Of a stretch of 64,000 bases of DNA, positions 49,243-57,517 are shown piece by piece. The first letter of the stretch is position 1. Each line of letters begins with the position of its first letter. The translations under genes and the position numbers were made by a program. The notes below the pieces were generated by a model that was given only the letters and a program-made list of their open reading frames with translations, had not been told where the DNA came from and searched no databases. The DNA is from Hymenobacter elongatus (lineage in GTDB: Bacteria > Bacteroidota > Bacteroidia > Cytophagales > Hymenobacteraceae), in NCBI RefSeq assembly GCF_004745955.1, contig NZ_SRLD01000008.1, positions 61,172 to 125,171 of the forward strand. Direction: 5' to 3'.

Positions 49243-50079
49243 CTAGCCTATCACGGCCGTAAGCTCAAAAACAGGCTCGCCCAGCCGCTCGTCCCCGGAA
49301 ATCTGCACTGAGGCCTGGGCCAACGCGCGGGGCAGGCTTTTGGTAAACAGCCGCCAGGCCACCGTGCCATCCATAACGACCGTTGCTGCTGGAACTCCCG
49401 CAAACTGAGGCACGAGCTGCCAGCTCTCGACGCTTCGTACCATATGCCACGTGCCACCCGCTTCGCCGCTTATCACGAAGGCAATTGCCTGCCCCGCTTC
49501 AGCATCCACGGCCCGGTAGTGGTGCGGCAGTGCCCTCAGGCAGGTAGCCAGAAATGGCTGATACAGCTCCCGCGTCAGTAGCGGAGCCTCCTGCCCCACC
49601 GCCTGCCGTATTTGCTGCTGATGGTGCCACTTTTCGGTGTAGTCGCGGGCTACGTAAAACCAGTTGGCCGACGCTGCTTCACCGGCCCAGCCTACGGCAA
49701 AAGTAGCCGGCGCGGCGGGGTCGAGCCCAGCCAGGTAGCGGGTATATGCCGGCCCCGATACTTCCAGCAGCCACCGGATAACCGCCGGACTCAGCCGCTG
49801 ACCTGCCGCTACCCAGTCGGCATTGAGCTGGTTGAGAAACGACACGATTTCGGGGTACGAGCCGCCCGCTGGCTGCTGGCCGAAGTAGCCGTCGCGCAGC
49901 ATCGAGAGGCTGCGCAGGTTACCATCCAGCAGGTGCAGGGCCACGTCGCGCACCCGCTACTGCGGGGCCAGCGTCGGTAGCTCCCACTGTTCGGGCGTCA
50001 GCCCCGCCAGCAGCTTCAGCAGCAGCTGGTTGAGAACCGGAAACAGGTGGGCCGTGTGCAGCGGCGGCAGTGGTTGCAT
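49243..50079 (-). pseudogene. Maleylpyruvate isomerase/DinB-like gene with in-frame amber codon
   Basis: From ATG 50079 the frame reads MQPLPPLHTAHLFPVLNQLL... ELPTLAPQ, then TAG (49959-49957), then RVRDVALHLLDGNLRSL and on for 230 residues to 49243. The family (mycothiol-dependent maleylpyruvate isomerase-like, DinB fold with a C-terminal SCP2-like domain) normally has a tryptophan at this point (PGW-T-VRDVAAHLLD). TGG to TAG is therefore the likely change. The rest is open and well conserved (ALPHHYRAVDAEAG, GGTWHMVRSVESW), so the mutation is recent. A shorter protein could restart at GTG 49953. Confidence 0.75.
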
Positions 50080-50092
50080 GGGCAGCGCGGAG

Positions 50093-50755
50093 CTAGCTAA
50101 GCGTAAACTGCAGGTACTTAATCGGGATTCCCTCGGCCCGGAAGCGCTTTTCGTAGTGAGTCTGGATATCCTCGGCGTGGGGCAGCAGCTCGGCCGAGGC
50201 GTACAAATCCTTGGTCTGGGCCAGCACCGTAGCGCCGGGCCGCTGGGTCACGATTTCCAGGGAGTAGTCGAACAGGTCGCCGGCGTCGGTTTTGAGGTGC
50301 ACCAAGCCGCCGGGGCGCAGAATATGCTGGTACAGATCCAGAAAGCGCGGCGCGGTGAGCCGACGCTTGGCATCGCCCAGCAGCGGCCGGGGGTCGGGGA
50401 AGGTTATCCAGATTTCGCTCAGCTCACCGTGGCCAAAATGCTGCAGCAGGTCGAGAGCCCGCATGCGCACGAAGCCCACGTTGGTCAGGCCCAGCTCCTG
50501 GGCCCGGTGGCTCCCCTTCCAGATTCGGTCACCCTTGATATCGAGGCCCAGAAAATTACGGTCGGGGTAGCGCTCGGCCAGCCCCACGGTGTAGTCGCCT
50601 TTGCCGCAGCCCACTTCCAGGGTTATCGGGTTGGACTGGGCGAAAAACCCGGTTTGCCAGCGGCCAGCCAGCTGCTGGAAGTTGGCTTTGCCCGGCTCCA
50701 CAATGTCCGGCCGCTCGGCGTTATTGGCAAAGCGCTTCTGTTTTACTCGACTCAT
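50093..50755 (-). CDS. trmB: tRNA (guanine-N7-)-methyltransferase TrmB
   Basis: A 220-residue SAM-dependent enzyme that methylates G46 of tRNA. The SAM motif is LEVGCGKGDYTVGLAE. NFLGLDIKGDRIWKG, WITFPDPRPLLGDAKRRL and LVHLKTDAGDLFDYSL follow as in the family. It lies 9 bp after folC and 13 bp before the start of the broken gene downstream. Confidence 0.95.
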   Translation of the reverse strand: MSRVKQKRFANNAERPDIVEPGKANFQQLAGRWQTGFFAQSNPITLEVGCGKGDYTVGLAERYPDRNFLGLDIKGDRIWKGSHRAQELGLTNVGFVRMRALDLLQHFGHGELSEIWITFPDPRPLLGDAKRRLTAPRFLDLYQHILRPGGLVHLKTDAGDLFDYSLEIVTQRPGATVLAQTKDLYASAELLPHAEDIQTHYEKRFRAEGIPIKYLQFTLS

Positions 50756-50764
50756 ATTGGGTTG

Positions 50765-52072
50765 TTACTCGGAATATAGTTCTTCAATTTCGGCCACGAC
50801 AAACGTGCTGCCCCCGATAAAAATCACGTCTTCGGCCGTAGCCACCGCGCGGGCCGCCGCTACGGCCGCCGCCACCGGGCCATGCGCAAGGCCCCGCAAG
50901 CCCACGGCGGCGGCTCGGGCGGCCAGCTCCGGCGCGGCCAAAGCCCGCGGAATGGCTGCCTGACAAAAGTAATAGGTGGCCGCCGTGGGTAGCAAGCCCA
51001 GCATAGTAGTCACATCCTTATCATTGACTACGCCCAACACGATGTGGAGCCGCTGATAGGATAAGCGCGTCAGCTGAGCGGTGATAAAGCGAATCCCGGC
51101 CTCGTTGTGGCCCGTGTCGCAAATCACCAGCGGCTGGCGGCCCAGCACCGTCCAGCGGCCCCGGAAGCCGGTGAGGCGGCGCACATTGCGCAGGCCTGCC
51201 ACCACCGCCGCCTCGGGCAGGCTCCAGCCCTGCTGCCGCAGTTCGTCGAGCACGGCCAGCACGCCGGGTACGTTCAGCCGCTGGTAGTCGCCGGCCAAGT
51301 CTACTTCCAGCAAGTGGTCGGCCGCGCCGGGTTGGGTAATGCGCAGTAGCTGGCGGGTGGCATCCGGCAGCGGCGGCTCAGCCAGCGCCGCTTCATAGCG
51401 CGCATCGGCGAAGTGAAGCAGTGCGCCGACCTCCCGGGCTTTCTGCTCGAAAACCGCCTGCACTGCCAGCTGGGTCTGGCTGATAACAACGGGCACGCCG
51501 GGCTTGATGATACCGGCTTTTTCGGCCGCAATCAGCGGGAGCGTATCGCCCAGCAGGTTCTGGTGGTCGAAGCTGATATTGGTAATCAGCGACACCACAG
51601 GGGTAATGATGTTGGTGGAATCAAGCCGCCCGCCCAGCCCTACTTCTACCACGGCTATATCCACCTGCTGCTCGGCGAAATACGAGTAGGCCAGGGCCAC
51701 GCACATCTCGAAAAAAGATGGCTGAATCTGCTCAAACAACGGCCGCCACTTCGCCACCCACTGCACGAGATACTCCGGATCCAGATCCTGGCCGTTGCGC
51801 TTGATGCGTTCCGTGAATTCGCGCAGGTGGGGCGAGGTATACAGCCCCACGTTGTAGCCGGCGACCTGCAAAACGGCCGCCAGCATGTTCGAGCTGCTGC
51901 CTTTGCCGTTGGTGCCAGCCACGTGTATAGCTTTGAAACGCCGCTCCGGATGCCCCATCGCGGCGGCCAGAGCTTCCGTATTGCCCAAGCCGGGTTTAAA
52001 GCCCGCTACTCCCACCCGCTGAAACATCGGAAGTTGTTCGTAGAGGTAGGCCAAGGTTTCGCGGTAGGTCAT
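50765..52072 (-). CDS. folC: Folylpolyglutamate synthase / dihydrofolate synthase
   Basis: A 435-residue Mur-ligase-family enzyme that adds glutamate to folates. The ATP P-loop is HVAGTNGKGSSSNML. SPHLREFTERIKRNG is the folate-site loop, EVGLGGRLDSTNIITP the second ATP-site block, and VICDTGHNEAGIRF the C-terminal domain. The ATG at 52072 was chosen; 16 extra codons upstream have no support. It lies 110 bp after the TonB-like gene in the same direction. Confidence 0.95.
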   Translation of the reverse strand: MTYRETLAYLYEQLPMFQRVGVAGFKPGLGNTEALAAAMGHPERRFKAIHVAGTNGKGSSSNMLAAVLQVAGYNVGLYTSPHLREFTERIKRNGQDLDPEYLVQWVAKWRPLFEQIQPSFFEMCVALAYSYFAEQQVDIAVVEVGLGGRLDSTNIITPVVSLITNISFDHQNLLGDTLPLIAAEKAGIIKPGVPVVISQTQLAVQAVFEQKAREVGALLHFADARYEAALAEPPLPDATRQLLRITQPGAADHLLEVDLAGDYQRLNVPGVLAVLDELRQQGWSLPEAAVVAGLRNVRRLTGFRGRWTVLGRQPLVICDTGHNEAGIRFITAQLTRLSYQRLHIVLGVVNDKDVTTMLGLLPTAATYYFCQAAIPRALAAPELAARAAAVGLRGLAHGPVAAAVAAARAVATAEDVIFIGGSTFVVAEIEELYSE

Positions 52073-52182
52073 GCGGAAGGAATGCGGATGGAAAGGAAGC
52101 GTGCGGCAGCCGGAGTACAAAAGAAGCCCGCCGGCCGGAATAATCCGACCGGCGGGCCCGGAATAGCGACAGATACCGGCAG

Positions 52183-53067
52183 TTAGCGCACGGTGATTTT
52201 GAAGGTGTAGAAGCCCGTGGCACCACCTGCTGCCGAGCTGGTACGCCGGAAATCAGCGTTTTCCAGCGCATCACGGCACACCTTCTCCTGGGCTGGCGTC
52301 ACGTTGCCCGCCACTTTGGTTACGGCTTCCACCTCACCATCGGCATTGATTTTAATCTTGAAACGCACAAAGCCCGAGGTATTATCCAGCGCGGGCGCAT
52401 CAGGCTTCGAGACAAACGCCCAACCTGCCATTTCCAACCCACCCGAGCCGGGGCTGCTGCCGCTGCCCCCGCTGCCGGGCTGGCCGTACAGCGCTTTGGC
52501 ATCGAGCGAACCGTTGGGGTTGCCCTGGTCGCCGACGGAGCCGGGCTTATCGCCGTTGTTGTTGCCGGTGGGGGCGTTGCTGGTGCCATTCTCTCCGTTG
52601 CCACCGCCACTGGCGCTGCCTTTGGGCGTGTAGAGTGTACGGGGCTTTTCAGCGGGCTTGGGCACTTCCCGCACTTCCTCTTTCTTGGGCGCGGGCTTTT
52701 CTACGGGCGGTACGCTCACCGGGCTTTCCTCGGCTTCCGAAGTCACTATCTTATCCTCAGAAGCCTGTTGGGGCACGGGTTCCGCCGCCTGCTGCACGGG
52801 GCGCGGCTCCGGGTCGGGGGCCGAAGCGGGCGGGCGGCTGTCCTCCCGGTTCGGCGACTCGTTGGCCAGGGCTTTGCTCTGCACGTCGCCGGAGCCGGCT
52901 TCGTCCACGCCGTAGTTCAGCTCCACGCCGTCGCCGCCCAGGCCGAGCAGCGGTGGGTCGGGACCTTTGAAAACGGTAAAAATGAACAGCGCCGCCAGCA
53001 GCGCGTGCACGACTACGGTGCCGATAAGTGCCTCGCGGCGGTGTTGTTCGCGGTATTCTACTGCCAT
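52183..53067 (-). CDS. TonB/TolA-like energy transducer
   Basis: A 294-residue protein. One transmembrane helix (about 17-34, VVVHALLAALFIFTVF) is followed by a proline/glutamate-rich linker (about 80-145), a glycine/asparagine-rich stretch (about 150-200) and a C-terminal TonB-like domain (GFVRFKIKINADGEVEAVTK, then VCRDALENADFRR). With the ExbB and ExbD homologues encoded just upstream, it forms an inner-membrane motor that acts on outer-membrane partners. The long flexible linker is suited to span the periplasm. Confidence 0.88.
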   Translation of the reverse strand: MAVEYREQHRREALIGTVVVHALLAALFIFTVFKGPDPPLLGLGGDGVELNYGVDEAGSGDVQSKALANESPNREDSRPPASAPDPEPRPVQQAAEPVPQQASEDKIVTSEAEESPVSVPPVEKPAPKKEEVREVPKPAEKPRTLYTPKGSASGGGNGENGTSNAPTGNNNGDKPGSVGDQGNPNGSLDAKALYGQPGSGGSGSSPGSGGLEMAGWAFVSKPDAPALDNTSGFVRFKIKINADGEVEAVTKVAGNVTPAQEKVCRDALENADFRRTSSAAGGATGFYTFKITVR

Positions 53068-53182
53068 GGCTTCAACTCGGTAGAAACGCGTTACGGCGCG
53101 AAGAAAGCCGCGCCGTAAGCCAATACGTTGGGTTCTGATACTGTAACGAGGGCCAACCGCAGTCTGTTCCCCGGAGCGGCGG

Positions 53183-53596
53183 CTAGGCCTTGCCGGCGGC
53201 CTGCTGGGCCTGGGTGGCCATCACCATCTTCACCTTCAGGCGGTTGCCGATTTCGAGAATATCGACCAGCTTCTGCACGTTCAGCGACGAGTCGACGCGC
53301 AGCACGACGGTGGGCGCTTCCAGACCGGCGATGCGCTGGGCCAGGGCCGTTTCCAGCGTGGCGGCCGTCACGGCCTGCTGATCCAGGAAATACTGCCCCG
53401 CCGCATCGACCGATACATTGATGGTTTGCTTCATGACGGCCTTGCCCGAGCGGGCATTGGGCAGCATCAGCTTGATGACGTTCGGATTGACCATGGTGCT
53501 CACGATCAGGAAAAACAGCATCAAAAAAAACATAATGTCGTTCATCGAAGACGTCTCGACGTGCGAGGAGAGCTTACGGCGCCGGCTGAGGTCCAT
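53183..53596 (-). CDS. exbD: ExbD/TolR biopolymer transport protein
   Basis: A 137-residue protein with one N-terminal transmembrane helix (DIMFFLMLFFLIVSTMV). The conserved proton-path Asp is in SSMNDIMFF. The periplasmic domain follows (KQTINVSVDAAGQYFLDQQA). Only one ExbD is present, whereas many Bacteroidota motor operons have two. Confidence 0.92.
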   Translation of the reverse strand: MDLSRRRKLSSHVETSSMNDIMFFLMLFFLIVSTMVNPNVIKLMLPNARSGKAVMKQTINVSVDAAGQYFLDQQAVTAATLETALAQRIAGLEAPTVVLRVDSSLNVQKLVDILEIGNRLKVKMVMATQAQQAAGKA

Positions 53597-53686
53597 TGTA
53601 CTTAAGTAGAAGTGAATGAATCAGGAATAAAGTAGCAGGAACTCAATCGGCCGAGCGGCCACCTGTTGATTCCTGCTTACCGGTTC

Positions 53687-54397
53687 CTAATTATCCTGAA
53701 GAATATCCATGAACTCGATGGCGGAATTTTCCATCCGGAAAATCAGTCGCTCGACCATGATGCTGAGCCAGTGGTAGCCCACGTGGGCAATGATACCCAC
53801 GATGAGACCCGCCGCTGAAGTAACCATTTTGGTGTACAGACCGCCCGAAATCTGGGCGATGCCGAAGTCACCGGTAGTCGAAATGGCGTAGAAAATCTTG
53901 ATTACCCCAATAATAGTACCCACGAAGCCCAGCATAGGCGCAATACCGGCAATGATGCCCAGGATGCTGATGTTCTTTTCGAGGCGGGCAATTTCAATTT
54001 TACCGACGTTTTCGACGCTGCTTTCAATGTCTTTCAGGGGCAACCCAATGCGGCGGATACCTTTCTCGATCATGCGGGCCAGCGGCGACGGATTCTGGGC
54101 ACACAGCATTTTGGCTCCCTGCAAGTCACTCTTCACCATCAGCCCCCGGATGCCGGCCATAAACGAGTCCGGATTCACGGCCGCGCGACGGATGGTCAGG
54201 TAGCGCTCAATGATGATATAGAACGAAACGAAGGAAAGCAGAAACAGCGGTACCATGATCCAGCCGCCCTTCAGGATCAGATCAATCAGGGAGAGGTCGG
54301 CGGCGGCGGCGGCATCAGCAGCCTGGGTAGCGGCAACGGCGGCGGTATCGGCGGTGGTAGTAGCGGCGGCGGTAATCTGCAACAGGAAAGCGGTCAT
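53687..54397 (-). CDS. exbB: MotA/TolQ/ExbB proton channel protein
   Basis: A 236-residue membrane protein. An Ala/Thr-rich periplasmic N-terminus precedes the first transmembrane helix (ILKGGWIMVPLFLLSFVSFY, about 38-57). The family core is GIIAGIAPMLGFVGTIIGVI and ISGGLYTKMVTSAAGLIVGI. It forms the proton channel with ExbD. It starts 1 bp after the stop of the SPOR-domain gene, so the two are co-translated. Confidence 0.93.
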   Translation of the reverse strand: MTAFLLQITAAATTTADTAAVAATQAADAAAAADLSLIDLILKGGWIMVPLFLLSFVSFYIIIERYLTIRRAAVNPDSFMAGIRGLMVKSDLQGAKMLCAQNPSPLARMIEKGIRRIGLPLKDIESSVENVGKIEIARLEKNISILGIIAGIAPMLGFVGTIIGVIKIFYAISTTGDFGIAQISGGLYTKMVTSAAGLIVGIIAHVGYHWLSIMVERLIFRMENSAIEFMDILQDN

Positions 54398-54398
54398 G

Positions 54399-55559
54399 CT
54401 AGTAATTAAGTACCCAGAGAGAAGAACCTAAGTGCTTGCGCAGGGCGGGAATTTGCTGCTGCGCGGCGGCTTTGGTTGGAAAGTCGACGGCCGAGAGACG
54501 GTACTTACGGCTACCGGGAGCCGGCAGCACAATACGGGCAGTGCGGTGGCCGTGTTTTACCAGGGCCTGACGGCCTTTCTCGGCGTGGGCCAGCGTGGTA
54601 TAGGCCCCCACGATGATGAAAGAACGACCCGTGCGGCCTTTAATTGTGGTACTGGCAGCATCAAGTGAAACCACGGTTGCTACTGGCTTGGCAACCACGG
54701 CAGCCGGAGCCGGTTTAGCCACGGCCACAGCCTTCGTAGTGGGCTTCGCGGCTACGACTTTGCGCGCCACAGCCGGCTTGGCAGCTAGTACCGGAACGGT
54801 CTTGGGAGCCACGGCCTCCGGCGCGGCCACTACCTCGGCGGTAGCAGGCGCAGCGTCTTCCCAGCTTTCGTTGGCCAGAGCGGCCTGCTGCCGGGCCATG
54901 GGCTGAGCCGTTTGTTCGGCGGGCGTGGCTTGCCCCATCGTTTGCTCCTGGCTGGTCGTTAGCCGCCAGCTTTCGGGCAGATACCCTAACTGGGAGGCGA
55001 ACTGATAGTTAGCCGACAAAACCAGGCCAGTGATAACCAGCGTGGCAGCAATTCGGAAAGTTTTCATGGCGCGGCGGGAACGGCTGACAGCTAAGACGGG
55101 AGCGGACGGCTGCCGGTCGCGGGCCAGCAAGGCATCGGTGGCGCGGATGGGCCGCGACACCAGCTCGGGCAGGCCGTAGCTGGCCGTCAGCAGGTTGTGG
55201 CTACCGGTGTATTCAAAGTCCAGGCCCCGGCCAGCCGACTGCCGGAAGATACCGACGCCGGGCAGCTCGGCGCGCTGGCCGCTTACGAGCTCGGCCTGCA
55301 GCCGCGCTACGGCGTCGCGCACGAGCAGGCGGGCCTGGGTCGTGGTCAGATTCAGGGAGCGACTGAGGGCATCTACTAGCAGCCCGTCATTGCGGGTGAG
55401 CGACTGGTTAAAGGCGACGCGCTTGGCCGGTGGAGCCAGCGTGTGGCGCACAGGATGTACCTGGGCCGGCGCGTAATCAGCAATCAGACCCCCAAAATCG
55501 GGGATAATAACGCAGTCGTGGTCCCGCAGTAAGGTGCGGATATGATCGGAGAGCTGCAT
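54399..55559 (-). CDS. HU-CCDC81-like and SPOR-domain membrane protein
   Basis: A 386-residue protein. The N-terminal about 120 residues match the bacterial HU-CCDC81 repeat (LRDHDCVIIPDFGGLIADYA, FNQSLTRNDGLLVDALSRSL, LPGVGIFRQSAGRGLDFEYT). A transmembrane helix (about 172-190) leads to an Ala/Lys/Pro-rich periplasmic linker. The C-terminus is a SPOR domain (FIIVGAYTTLAHAEKGRQAL to LGSSLWVLNY), which binds denuded septal peptidoglycan. It joins a cytoplasmic DNA-binding-like or scaffold domain to the cell wall. The stop is 1 bp before the exbB ATG. The ATG at 55559 was chosen. Confidence 0.85.
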   Translation of the reverse strand: MQLSDHIRTLLRDHDCVIIPDFGGLIADYAPAQVHPVRHTLAPPAKRVAFNQSLTRNDGLLVDALSRSLNLTTTQARLLVRDAVARLQAELVSGQRAELPGVGIFRQSAGRGLDFEYTGSHNLLTASYGLPELVSRPIRATDALLARDRQPSAPVLAVSRSRRAMKTFRIAATLVITGLVLSANYQFASQLGYLPESWRLTTSQEQTMGQATPAEQTAQPMARQQAALANESWEDAAPATAEVVAAPEAVAPKTVPVLAAKPAVARKVVAAKPTTKAVAVAKPAPAAVVAKPVATVVSLDAASTTIKGRTGRSFIIVGAYTTLAHAEKGRQALVKHGHRTARIVLPAPGSRKYRLSAVDFPTKAAAQQQIPALRKHLGSSLWVLNY

Positions 55560-55730
55560 TGGCGGCAATGGGTTAAGTGAAAGAAGCCCGAACGGGAGCA
55601 GACGGTATGCAAAAGACCTCCGGACCGTTTCCAACGCCTCCCCGCGCGAGTGGCGCGGGCTACGTTGCGGCGACCTGGAGGCCTTGACGATACTAGCTGA
55701 AAGGTGATTCGGGCATCAACTCAATTCTGT

Positions 55731-57431
55731 TCAAAAATCATACGTTACGCCCGCCAGCACGTTGAATCCTTTCACCGGATAGTTCAGAAAACGCTCGTAC
55801 TTGCGGCCCAGCAGGTTATTGCCTAGAGCAAATATGGATAGATTTTCCATAATACGGTAATCGGCCCGCAAGTTGAGGTCGACTACAGTGTTGGTGGGGC
55901 GCACTACTTCGCCCACCGGCACCCCATTGGCAAGGCGGCGCACGTAGCCCGAACCGTAGCTGGAGCTATAGGTATATAACTCAGCGCCCAGCAATAGCTT
56001 ATCATACATATTGTAGCTACCAAACAGCGTGGACTGGAAAGCCGGCCGATGGAATGCCTCCGCCAGCGTGGGCGTCTTGTAGCCGTTGTAGTCGGCCTTG
56101 AAACCAATGCGCACCTGCTCGGCAGCGTTGTAGAGAACTTCGCCGTGCACGTTAATCAGCTGGGTAGCCTTGCGGTCGTACACGAGGTCGAACTTGGTGG
56201 AGTCGCGACGATTGTTATTGTAGAAGTACAGGTTCCGGTCGTTCGACAAGGTCACCTTGGCATTCAGGGAGAGGGCCCGGGCCGGCGTCGAGTTGAAGCC
56301 GAAGAACACCGTGGGGCCGCGGTGGGTGTCGGCCACGCGCTGATTGGGAGCCAGCCAGGGGTTTTCGGTGGTCAGGTCGTACATCGTGACGCGCTGCAGG
56401 GCGCCGCCCAAGCCGGCAAATACCACGAACTTATCTTCGGCCACGGTGTAGCCCACCCGCACGGCCGGGTACACGTTGAACTGCTGGGCCCGGCGAATGG
56501 TGTCGCCGGTGTAGCCCAGCGTGGCGCCCACCGAAAGAGCCAGCCGCTCCAGCGTCAGCTCGTAGGTTGGTGTTATCTGCACAAACGGCCGGGTCACCTT
56601 CAGTGAATCCTGGTAGGAAATCAGCGACAGGTCGCCGCTCACGGCCACGCGGCTTTTCTCACCCAGCGTGTAGCCCGAGCGCAGCGAAGCGCTGAAGTTG
56701 CTTTCCCGGGCCTTGAAGTTGTCTTTCCAGTAGTTGAAGCCCAGGCCAACATCATACTGAAAAGGGGCGTCCGCACTTTGGTTGCGGGCATATACTTTCA
56801 CCGCAGCCCGGCTGAACACTTGCTTGAGGCTGTCGGTGGGTGGCGGCAGGGTTTGGGTTTCGCGGTTGTAGCCGTAGAAATTATACCGCTCCCGGCCCAG
56901 ATCGAGCTTGGCTCCCAGCGTCATGGGGCCGTTGTAGGTTTCGCCGTTCAGGCCGAGGCTGGTTTGGCTCGAACCAGAATTTTTCTTGTCGACGGGCCCC
57001 GTGGCGGAGGAAATATGGCTGAAATTGAGGCCATAAGCGGCGGCGTCGCTGCGCGTGTTGTGCAGGTACGCCTTGCCGTAGAGCGTGCCGTAGTTGCCTA
57101 TTGCGCCCTTCAGGTAGTTGCCCGTGAGCGGGGCCAGGTCTTCCTGGCGGATGGTAAGCACGCGCACCGAAGGATTGAGACGGTCGGCGGGCAGCCGGAA
57201 ATCCGGGTAGGTGTAGGTCACCTGCCGGTCTTCCTTAGCGGGCGGGTCAATACGGATCTTCTCGAAGTTGCGAGTGGCTTCGGGCAATTGGTTGACCCTC
57301 TCCTTTACAATCTCAATTTCGGCGTCTTCAATTTTGCCGCCCGTCTTGCCGGTGCGCTGGGCCCACGCGGTAGCGGGCGCGGCAGCCAGCAGCAGAGCAA
57401 AAGGCAGCAGTTGGGGGGAGCGAAGGGTCAT
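55731..57431 (-). CDS. TonB-receptor-like outer-membrane beta-barrel protein
   Basis: A 566-residue outer-membrane protein. A signal peptide (about 1-24, ATAWAQ) precedes a short region (KIEDAEIEIVKERVNQLPEA) and then a barrel resembling the TonB-receptor C-terminal domain (VVDLNLRADYRIMENLSIFA, NNLLGRKYERFLNYPVKGFN). It ends in the aromatic AGVTYDF. No normal plug domain is visible, so it is not a classical importer. It is encoded between the TPR protein and the HU/SPOR protein in one run of genes. Confidence 0.82.
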   Translation of the reverse strand: MTLRSPQLLPFALLLAAAPATAWAQRTGKTGGKIEDAEIEIVKERVNQLPEATRNFEKIRIDPPAKEDRQVTYTYPDFRLPADRLNPSVRVLTIRQEDLAPLTGNYLKGAIGNYGTLYGKAYLHNTRSDAAAYGLNFSHISSATGPVDKKNSGSSQTSLGLNGETYNGPMTLGAKLDLGRERYNFYGYNRETQTLPPPTDSLKQVFSRAAVKVYARNQSADAPFQYDVGLGFNYWKDNFKARESNFSASLRSGYTLGEKSRVAVSGDLSLISYQDSLKVTRPFVQITPTYELTLERLALSVGATLGYTGDTIRRAQQFNVYPAVRVGYTVAEDKFVVFAGLGGALQRVTMYDLTTENPWLAPNQRVADTHRGPTVFFGFNSTPARALSLNAKVTLSNDRNLYFYNNNRRDSTKFDLVYDRKATQLINVHGEVLYNAAEQVRIGFKADYNGYKTPTLAEAFHRPAFQSTLFGSYNMYDKLLLGAELYTYSSSYGSGYVRRLANGVPVGEVVRPTNTVVDLNLRADYRIMENLSIFALGNNLLGRKYERFLNYPVKGFNVLAGVTYDF

Positions 57432-57517
57432 AGAATAAGGTCTGGGGGCTTCGAAACGCGCAAACGTGGTTCAGGAGCGGCCCTGGTTGACGGTCAGAGG
57501 TGGGAAGGCAGCGGCGG

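Noticed and set aside
55636..55682. Nested GC-rich hairpin between the barrel gene and the HU/SPOR gene
   Set aside because: Short stems of a kind expected by chance at this GC content, with no T run; not called as a terminator or riboswitch.
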